Position numbers and translations under genes: made by a program. The notes under the pieces were generated by a model that worked only from the letters and a program-made list of their open reading frames with translations, searched no databases and was not told the DNA's origin. From Actinomadura sp. WMMA1423 (GTDB taxonomy: Bacteria; Actinomycetota; Actinomycetes; Streptosporangiales; Streptosporangiaceae), in contig NZ_CP041244.1 of the NCBI RefSeq assembly GCF_006547145.1, positions 6,696,001 to 6,760,000 of the forward strand: a stretch of 64,000 nucleotides of DNA, written 5' to 3'. This document shows positions 58,250-64,000 of the stretch, piece by piece. Every line of letters starts with the position of its first letter. The first letter of the stretch is position 1.

Positions 58250-59470
58250 GTGACCACGACCCTGGGAGAGCGCTCGCCGCTGAAGCCTTTGGCCGGCATC
58301 CCGCGCGAGCTGTCCACCATGTTCCGGCCTCACCTGGACGCCCTCGCCGAGGAGATGATCGAGGAGATCCTCGCCGGGATCCCCGAGTACTCCCGGCCGC
58401 AGGACGAGGAGTACGCGCGGCTCGTCCGGCTCGCCGTCGAGGGGGCGCTGCGCCAGTTCGTCGACCTCATCATGGACCCGGGCAGCTCCTGGGAGCCGGT
58501 CGCCGCCGTCTACCGGGAGATCGGCTGGGCGGAGGCGCGCGAGGGCCGCAGCCTGGACGTCCTGCAGACCTCGATGCGGCTCGGCGCCCGGGTCGCCTGG
58601 CGCCGGTTCGCCGCGGAGTCGGAGCGCTACAACATCTCACGGGGCGTCCTCGCGGGCATCGCCGAGGCGATCTTCCAGTTCCTGGACGAGATCGCCCGCG
58701 CCGCCACCGAGGGCTACACCAAGGCCCGCGAACAGGAGGCGGGCGAGCTGGAGCACCGCCGCCGCCGGCTGCTCGACCTGCTGCTCGCCGAGCCCCCCGC
58801 CGCCCCGCAGGCCGTCGCGGACCTGGCCCGCCTCGCCCAGTGGCGCGTCCCGCGCACGGTCGCCGCCGTCGTCCTGTACGAGCGGAGGCGGCGGCCCTTC
58901 TCGCCGCCGTCCCTGCCGCCCGAGGTGCTCGCCGACGTCAACCGCCGCGAGCCCTGCCTGCTCGTCCCCGACCCGGAGGGCCCGGGACGCGGCCGGATGC
59001 TGGAGTCGGCGCTGCGCGACTGGGTCGCCGCGCTCGGCCCCACGGTCCGCACCGAGGACGCGGCCAGGTCCCTGCGCTGGGCCCGGGAGGCGCTGCCGCT
59101 CGCACGCCGCGGAATCCTGCCGTCCGACCGGCTGATCCGCTGTGCCGAGCACATGCCGGCGCTCGTCGTCTTCAAGGACGAGGAGCTGGTGCGCGCGGTC
59201 GCCGAGCTGCGGCTCGCGCCGTTGAAGAACGTCCGGCCCAGGCACCGCGAGCGGCTCATGCAGACGCTCCTCGCCTGCGTGCAGAACGGGTTCAACGCGA
59301 CCGAAGTGGCGAGCCGCCTGCACGTTCACCCACAAACCGTCCGGTACCGGCTGCACCAGTTGGAGGAGCTGTTCGGGGAGCGGCTGTACGAGCCGAGCCT
59401 GCGGCTGGAGCTGGAGATGGTGCTGACCGTCTGGCTCACCGCGCCCCCGGAGGCTCAATCAATCGATTGA
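58250..59470 (+). CDS. PucR/CdaR-type helix-turn-helix regulator
   Basis: 406 residues from GTG 58250 with GGGAGG upstream. An N-terminal helical sensor-like domain (about 20-165, RsbRD_N-like) is followed by a middle region and a C-terminal PucR-type helix-turn-helix (NATEVASRLHVHPQTVRYRLHQLEELFG). PucR of Bacillus controls purine catabolism, but relatives control many other pathways. The adjacent TetR/MFS/lyase operon may be a target. The stop lies inside the palindrome TCAATCGATTGA. Confidence 0.9.
   Translation: MTTTLGERSPLKPLAGIPRELSTMFRPHLDALAEEMIEEILAGIPEYSRPQDEEYARLVRLAVEGALRQFVDLIMDPGSSWEPVAAVYREIGWAEAREGRSLDVLQTSMRLGARVAWRRFAAESERYNISRGVLAGIAEAIFQFLDEIARAATEGYTKAREQEAGELEHRRRRLLDLLLAEPPAAPQAVADLARLAQWRVPRTVAAVVLYERRRRPFSPPSLPPEVLADVNRREPCLLVPDPEGPGRGRMLESALRDWVAALGPTVRTEDAARSLRWAREALPLARRGILPSDRLIRCAEHMPALVVFKDEELVRAVAELRLAPLKNVRPRHRERLMQTLLACVQNGFNATEVASRLHVHPQTVRYRLHQLEELFGERLYEPSLRLELEMVLTVWLTAPPEAQSID
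59459..59470. promoter_or_regulatory. TCAATCGATTGA palindrome before the TetR-MFS-lyase operon
   Basis: A perfect 12-base palindrome overlaps the end of the PucR-like gene and lies 33 bases before the TetR start. It fits an autoregulatory TetR operator. Confidence 0.55.
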
Positions 59471-59503
59471 CCGAGCGCGGTTCGAGCACCTAGCGTGGTC
59501 CTT

Positions 59504-60112
59504 ATGAGCAGCAGCGAAAACGGGCGAGAGCGGATCATCGAGGCCGCGACCCGGCTGTTCGCGGCCCTGGGCTACGACGGGACGTCGACCCGCATGATCG
59601 CCGAGGCGGCCGGGCTCAACGTCGCCACCGTGGCCTACCACGTCGGCGGCAAGCGCGACCTGTACCTCGTCGTCATGGAACGTGCCCACCACGCCGAGCG
59701 GCAGGTGCTGGAACAGGCGATAGCCGAGATGACCCCGGACGAGGAGGGCCTCCTCGAGGTCGTCGACCGGTACGTCATGCTCTGTGTGGAGCGGCCCGAG
59801 ATTCCCGCACTGTGGATGCACCGGTGGCTGGCAGACGCCGCCGACGTCGCGCATCTGGACGACGAGTACGTGCGGCCGATGATGGATCTGGCGAGCGAGG
59901 CCGTCCGCGACATCGTGGGCGACGAGGCCGACCTCGACTACCTCGTGTGGACGGTCGTGTGGTGCACGCACGGCTTCGGCGCCGGCGGCATCCTCGACCA
60001 GGATGGGAAACGCCGGAAACTGGACGATCCGCAGGCGGTGGCCCGGTTCCGCGCCCACATGCGCCGGACGATCGCCGCGGCGGTCCGGATGCGCGCCGAC
60101 GTCACCGGATGA
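59504..60112 (+). CDS. TetR-family transcriptional regulator
   Basis: 202 residues. Helix-turn-helix: STRMIAEAAGLNVATVAYHVGGKRDLY. The C-terminal portion is a typical TetR ligand-binding helical bundle. ATG 59504 is preferred over one three codons upstream. The MFS gene starts inside its last codons, so regulator and transporter are co-translated. Confidence 0.9.
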   Translation: MSSSENGRERIIEAATRLFAALGYDGTSTRMIAEAAGLNVATVAYHVGGKRDLYLVVMERAHHAERQVLEQAIAEMTPDEEGLLEVVDRYVMLCVERPEIPALWMHRWLADAADVAHLDDEYVRPMMDLASEAVRDIVGDEADLDYLVWTVVWCTHGFGAGGILDQDGKRRKLDDPQAVARFRAHMRRTIAAAVRMRADVTG

Positions 60113-61491
60113 CCGCCGCGGTGCCTCCGGGGACCCCCGCCCTGACCCCGGCGAAGCACGCCCTGCCCCGGCGGCGGCTCCTCGGCTACGGCGTCGGCTC
60201 GGTCGGTACGGGCGTCTTCTCCTCGGTCCCCGGGCTGCTGCTCCTGTACTACCTCACCGACGTCCTCGGCGTGACGGCCGCGATCGCCGGGGCCGTCCTC
60301 GTCATCCCCAAGGCGTGGGACGTGCTGCTCAACCCGGTCGTCGGCGCCGCCAGCGACCGCGAGGCCGTCCGGACCGGGCGCCGCACCCGCCTGCTGCTGC
60401 TGGGCGCGCTGACGCTGCCGCTGCTGTTCGCCGCGATGTTCGCCGTCCCGGTCGACTCCCCGGGGTTCGCCGCCGGCTGGGCCGGGATCGTGTTCCTGCT
60501 GGCCGCCAGCGCGTTCGCGTGTTTCCAGGTGCCGTACGTGGCGCTGCCCGCCGAGATCTCGGGCGATCCGTCCGAGCGCGGCCGCGCGATGGCGTGGCGG
60601 GTCGTCTGCCTGACGGTCGGCATCCTGGTCGCGGGCGGGCTCGCGCCCGTCCTGACCGACTCCGCCGGCGGCGGGCGCGCCGGATACGCCCTGATGGGGG
60701 CCGTGATCGGGCTCATCATGGGCGCGGCGATGGTGGCCAGCACGCTGGCCACCCGCTGGATCCCCTCCCGCCCGGGGCCGCACCCGCTCGGGCTGTTCGC
60801 CGCGCTGCGCACCGCCCGCGGCAACCGGCCGTTCTTCCTGCTGATGGGCGCGCACGTCGGGAACACCCTCGCCGTCGCGATCATGCTGGCGGGCGCGCCC
60901 TACGTCGCGACGTACCGGCTGGACGACTACGGGCTCACCTCGGCGATGTTCGTCTGCATGGTGGCGCCGAGCGCGTTCGCGGTCCCGCTGTGGCGGTGGC
61001 TGGCGCGCAGGTACGGGGAGGTCGGCTGCTACGCGGCGGCGCTGGTGGTGTTCGCCGCGGCCGCGGCGGCGGCCTACCCGCTGATCACCTCCACCGCCGG
61101 GGTCCTCGCCCTCAGCGCGGTGGTCGGCGTCTGCTACGCCGCCGTCCAGCTGCTGCCGCTGTCGCTGATGCCCGAGACCGTCCACGCCGACGCCGGGCGG
61201 ACGGGGCACGCGCAGTCCGGCGCCTTCACCGGGCTGTGGACGGCGGCGGAGACGGGCGCGCTCGCCCTCGGACCCGGCGTCTTCGCGCTGATCCTGGCCG
61301 CCTCGTCGTTCAGGTCCTCCGACCTGGACACCCCCGTCGTCCAGCCGGACTCGGCGCTCGACGGGCTGACCGCCGGGTTCACGCTCGTCCCGGCCGTGCT
61401 GCTGCTGCTCAGCGTCCCCCTCCTGCTGGCGTACAGCCGGCGGGCCGCCGTCCACCGTCCTGTTGAGGAAACACCGGAACATGCCGTCTGA
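60109..61491 (+). CDS. MFS transporter of the sugar/cation symporter (GPH/MelB-like) type
   Basis: 460 residues with twelve predicted membrane helices and the MFS loop pattern ASDREAVRTGRRTRLLLLG after helix 2, as in the GPH/MelB group. It could import a substrate of the adjacent lyase or export its product. The ATG overlaps the TetR stop by 4 bases; its end overlaps the lyase start by 11. Confidence 0.9.
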   Translation: MTAAVPPGTPALTPAKHALPRRRLLGYGVGSVGTGVFSSVPGLLLLYYLTDVLGVTAAIAGAVLVIPKAWDVLLNPVVGAASDREAVRTGRRTRLLLLGALTLPLLFAAMFAVPVDSPGFAAGWAGIVFLLAASAFACFQVPYVALPAEISGDPSERGRAMAWRVVCLTVGILVAGGLAPVLTDSAGGGRAGYALMGAVIGLIMGAAMVASTLATRWIPSRPGPHPLGLFAALRTARGNRPFFLLMGAHVGNTLAVAIMLAGAPYVATYRLDDYGLTSAMFVCMVAPSAFAVPLWRWLARRYGEVGCYAAALVVFAAAAAAAYPLITSTAGVLALSAVVGVCYAAVQLLPLSLMPETVHADAGRTGHAQSGAFTGLWTAAETGALALGPGVFALILAASSFRSSDLDTPVVQPDSALDGLTAGFTLVPAVLLLLSVPLLLAYSRRAAVHRPVEETPEHAV

Positions 61492-62923
61492 CCGCCTCCC
61501 CGAATCCGGGCGCCTTCCCGAGACCGGCCGTCCAGCCGCCGAACTGCTCGCCGAGCTCGCCGGGCTGCGGGACGCCGACCTGCCCGTGCGCGGCGGCCAG
61601 GTCACCGCCTACGTCTACGACACCGGGCGTGAGGCGGTGCACGACCTCGCCGCCACCGCCTACCAGGAGATGCTGGAGGTCAACTGCCTGGATCCGACCG
61701 CGTTCCCCAGCATCGTCGCGCTCGAACGCCGGATCGTCGGGGCCGTCGCCGGCAAGCTCGGGGGCGGGTCCGGCATCTTCACCAGCGGCGGGACCGAGTC
61801 GATCATGCTGGCGGTGAAGGCGGCACGGGACGCCCGGCCGGTGGAGGGCAGGCCCCAGATCGTGCTGCCGACGACGGCGCACCCCGCGTTCCACAAGGCC
61901 GCGCACTACCTCGGCCTGGAGGTCGTGCACGTTCCCGTGGACGACGCGTTCCGCGCCGATCCTGCCGCGACCGCCGCCGCGCTGACGCCTCGGACGGTGC
62001 TGATGGTCGCCTCCGCGCCGTCCTACCCGCAGGGCGTCATGGACCCGGTCCCGGAGATCGCCGCCCTTGCCGCCTCCGCCGGGGTGCCGTGCCATGTGGA
62101 CGCCTGCGTCGGCGGCTGGGTGCTGCCCTGGCTGCGCGACGCCGGGCGCGACGTCCCGCCGTTCGACCTGTCCGTGCCGGGCGTGACGTCCCTCTCCTGC
62201 GACCTCCACAAGTACGGCTATTCGCCCAAGGGTGCGTCGGTCGTGCTGTTCGCGGACGAGTCGCTCCGCCGGCACGCCTACTTCGCGTCCGCGGAATGGC
62301 CCGGCTACACCGTCATCAACGCGGGCGTGCAGAGCAGCAAGAGCGCCGGCCCGCTGGGCGCGGCGTGGGCGACGCTCATGGCGGTCGGCGCGCGGGGCTA
62401 CCGGGAGCTGGCCGAGTCCGCGATGGGGGCGGCCGAGCGGCTGGCCGCGGGCGTCGCCGGGATCCCGGGCCTGCGGGTGCTCGGCGAGCCCGCCGCCCCG
62501 CTCGTCGCGGTCGCCTCGTCCGACCCGGCGCTGGACGTGTTCGTCGTCGCCGACGAGGCCCGCGCCCGCGGCTGGTTCTTCCAGCCGCAGCTGTCCTACC
62601 AGGGCATCCCGCCGAACCTGCACTTCACGCTGACCGGCGTCAGCGACGTCGACGCGCTCCTCGCCGCTCTGGCCGACGCGGTGAAGGCCGCCCGCGCCGC
62701 CGGGCCGCCGGACGTCCCGTCCGAGCTGGTGGACGCGCTCGCCGGCCTGGATCTCGACAGCCTCGACGACGCCGGGTTCGCCGGGCTGCTCGCGTCGGTC
62801 GGCGTCGACCTCGCCGGGGGCGCGGAACCGGAGATGGCCATGGTCAACGCCATCCTGGACGCCCTGCCGCCCGCCACCCGCGAGGCCCTGCTGATCCGCT
62901 TCCTCTCAGCCCTCTACGCCTGA
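61481..62923 (+). CDS. PLP-dependent lyase/decarboxylase (sphingosine-1-phosphate lyase-like)
   Basis: 480 residues of the group II decarboxylase fold. The pyridoxal lysine is Lys244 in SCDLHKYGYSPKGASVV, the pattern of S1P lyases and related enzymes; VDACVGGWVLPW holds the ring-binding Asp. TSGGTESIMLAVKAARD binds the phosphate. GAGGAA sits 10 bases before ATG 61481. A C-terminal extra segment of about 75 residues (LAGLDLDSLDDAGFAGLL) is unusual. With the transporter and TetR it suggests uptake and cleavage of a phosphorylated amino alcohol; this is inference. Confidence 0.85.
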   Translation: MPSDRLPESGRLPETGRPAAELLAELAGLRDADLPVRGGQVTAYVYDTGREAVHDLAATAYQEMLEVNCLDPTAFPSIVALERRIVGAVAGKLGGGSGIFTSGGTESIMLAVKAARDARPVEGRPQIVLPTTAHPAFHKAAHYLGLEVVHVPVDDAFRADPAATAAALTPRTVLMVASAPSYPQGVMDPVPEIAALAASAGVPCHVDACVGGWVLPWLRDAGRDVPPFDLSVPGVTSLSCDLHKYGYSPKGASVVLFADESLRRHAYFASAEWPGYTVINAGVQSSKSAGPLGAAWATLMAVGARGYRELAESAMGAAERLAAGVAGIPGLRVLGEPAAPLVAVASSDPALDVFVVADEARARGWFFQPQLSYQGIPPNLHFTLTGVSDVDALLAALADAVKAARAAGPPDVPSELVDALAGLDLDSLDDAGFAGLLASVGVDLAGGAEPEMAMVNAILDALPPATREALLIRFLSALYA

Positions 62924-62934
62924 GCCCGAAACGG

Positions 62935-64000
62935 CTAGCTGAGGCGGGTCAGGCGCTTGATGACGGACGGGGCCCGTCCCGTGCCGACCTTCACCGGCAC
63001 CCGGGCGGCGCCCGCCTCCACCACACCGGCCTTCGTGCCGCGCTCGGGCTCGGCGGGCGGGTCGCCGTCGAACCCGACCGGCACGGTCAGGCCGGGCCAG
63101 CCGACGACGCTCACCTGGGACGTGGCGGTCAGCGCCTTCCGGCCGCCGAGCCCGTCGTCGAGCCAGGCGACCGTGTCCCCGGCGCGTGCCAGCGGCGCCG
63201 TCACCAGCGCCTGCTCGGCCGCGACGAGGATGCCCTCCGCCGCGTTGACGGCGTCCGCGGCGCTGGGGGAGCGCTGGCCCATCACAGCGCCGACGATCAG
63301 GGTCTGCGTGCCGCCGACGTTGCGGTGCGCGGCGAACACGAAGTTCCCGCCCGCCGCGTCGGTGTATCCGGTCTTGCCGCCGACCACGCCGTTGCGCCCG
63401 AGGATGAAGTTGCCGCCCTGCCGGGGCGAGCCGCCGCCGTCCGGCACGTACATCCGGTTGTTCACGATCTCGGTGAACGCCGGGATCTTCATCGCCGCCC
63501 GCAGCAGCTTCACCTGGTCGGCGGCGGTGCTGACGGTGCCGGAGTCGTAGCCGCTCGGGTCGGTGTAGCGGGTGCCGGTCATGCCCAGTGTTCTCGCCGC
63601 GTCGTTCATCTTCGCCACGAACGGCTGGTCGCCGCCGGAGTCCCAGCGAGCCAGCTCGTGCGCCACGTCGTTCGCCGAGATGATGAGCAGGGCCTCCAGG
63701 GCCTTGCGCTGCGTCAGCCGCTGGTTCGCCGTGACGCCGAGCAGCGATTCGCCGCGCCTCTTGCGCGCCGGGATCAGCGCCGCCGCCTGCGGCGACACCG
63801 TCAGCACCGGCCCGGGCCGACCGGATTCCAGCGGATGTTCCCGCAGGTACACGTAGGCCGTCATCACCTTGGCGACGCTCGCCGTGGGCGTCGGCACCGC
63901 TCCGCCCGACGAGCCCATCGTGCCGAGCCCGTCCACGTAGAGCACCGCCTGGCCCGCCGCGGGCCAGGGCAGCGTCGGCGCCTGTCCGGGGAAGGTGTGG
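62935..64000 (-). CDS. D-alanyl-D-alanine carboxypeptidase (5' end cut off by window)
   Basis: The frame is open to the right window edge, so the N-terminus and signal peptide are missing. The penicillin-binding triad is complete: SVAK (Ser at 63879-63877), SAN in IISANDVAHEL and KTG in VGGKTGYTDAAGG. It belongs to the PBP5/DacA family that trims the last D-Ala of peptidoglycan side chains outside the membrane. The C-terminal part beyond the active domain is beta-rich, as in PBP5. It converges with the PLP-enzyme gene, 11 bases apart. Confidence 0.92.
   Translation of the reverse strand, partial: HTFPGQAPTLPWPAAGQAVLYVDGLGTMGSSGGAVPTPTASVAKVMTAYVYLREHPLESGRPGPVLTVSPQAAALIPARKRRGESLLGVTANQRLTQRKALEALLIISANDVAHELARWDSGGDQPFVAKMNDAARTLGMTGTRYTDPSGYDSGTVSTAADQVKLLRAAMKIPAFTEIVNNRMYVPDGGGSPRQGGNFILGRNGVVGGKTGYTDAAGGNFVFAAHRNVGGTQTLIVGAVMGQRSPSAADAVNAAEGILVAAEQALVTAPLARAGDTVAWLDDGLGGRKALTATSQVSVVGWPGLTVPVGFDGDPPAEPERGTKAGVVEAGAARVPVKVGTGRAPSVIKRLTRLS

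Overview
The window is a 64-kb piece of a high-GC actinomycete chromosome. It has dense genes, many GTG starts, 1- and 4-base gene overlaps, lysX, several PASTA-less Ser/Thr kinases, an XRE/DUF5753 + DUF397 + HATPase module and a CU044_5270-family protein. The mix suggests an Actinomadura/Streptosporangiales-type organism (inference). No rRNA, tRNA, CRISPR array, insertion sequence or phage gene was seen. No stretch longer than 300 bases lacks a gene; the longest gaps (about 270 bases or less) hold divergent promoters or hairpins.

Layout. 1-4.9 kb: a cut-off membrane-linked alpha/beta hydrolase, a hypothetical gene and lysX (membrane lysinylation fused to lysyl-tRNA synthetase). 5.0-10.1 kb: three tandem Ser/Thr kinases in one probable operon. 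10.1-17.8 kb: a receiver-only regulator, two NarL-type two-component systems, a tandem esterase pair of which one lost its catalytic serine, and a shortened P450. 18.0-19.6 kb: an MBL-fold/Rieske fusion. 19.8-30.4 kb: an exopolysaccharide cluster (Wzz-like, DegT aminotransferase, GT4, a Wzy-Wzx-like fusion, sugar transferase, sugar-hydrolase-like protein) with a LuxR regulator and galE. 30.6-32.9 kb: a hypothetical gene and an ECF sigma/CU044_5270 pair.

33-52 kb is the most interesting region: a purine catabolism island. One + operon (DUF1152 protein, 2-oxoglutarate-type oxygenase, MarR) and a second + operon (NitT/TauT-like ABC importer, aldo/keto reductase) share the palindrome TTGCGCGCAA in their promoters. 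A seven-gene minus operon encodes a PDR-type reductase, urate oxidase, OHCU decarboxylase, hydroxyisourate hydrolase, allantoinase, ureidoglycine aminohydrolase and a BAAT-like hydrolase. Next to it lie a nucleoside hydrolase, a second MarR paralog, a Rieske oxygenase, a purine-deaminase-like amidohydrolase, a ribokinase and an SDR. The promoters of the uricase operon and of the ribokinase/amidohydrolase divergon share a second motif, TAAAGGTACGNACT. Read together: nucleosides are cleaved, ribose is phosphorylated, the base is deaminated, a Rieske oxygenase plus reductase probably hydroxylates the purine ring (no xanthine dehydrogenase is present), and urate is degraded to ureidoglycine/ureidoglycolate.

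52-64 kb: a TetR/cupin divergon, the XRE-DUF397 module, a P450/TetR divergon with a perfect operator, a LysE exporter, a PucR-like regulator, a TetR-MFS-PLP-lyase operon, and a D-Ala-D-Ala carboxypeptidase cut by the window end.
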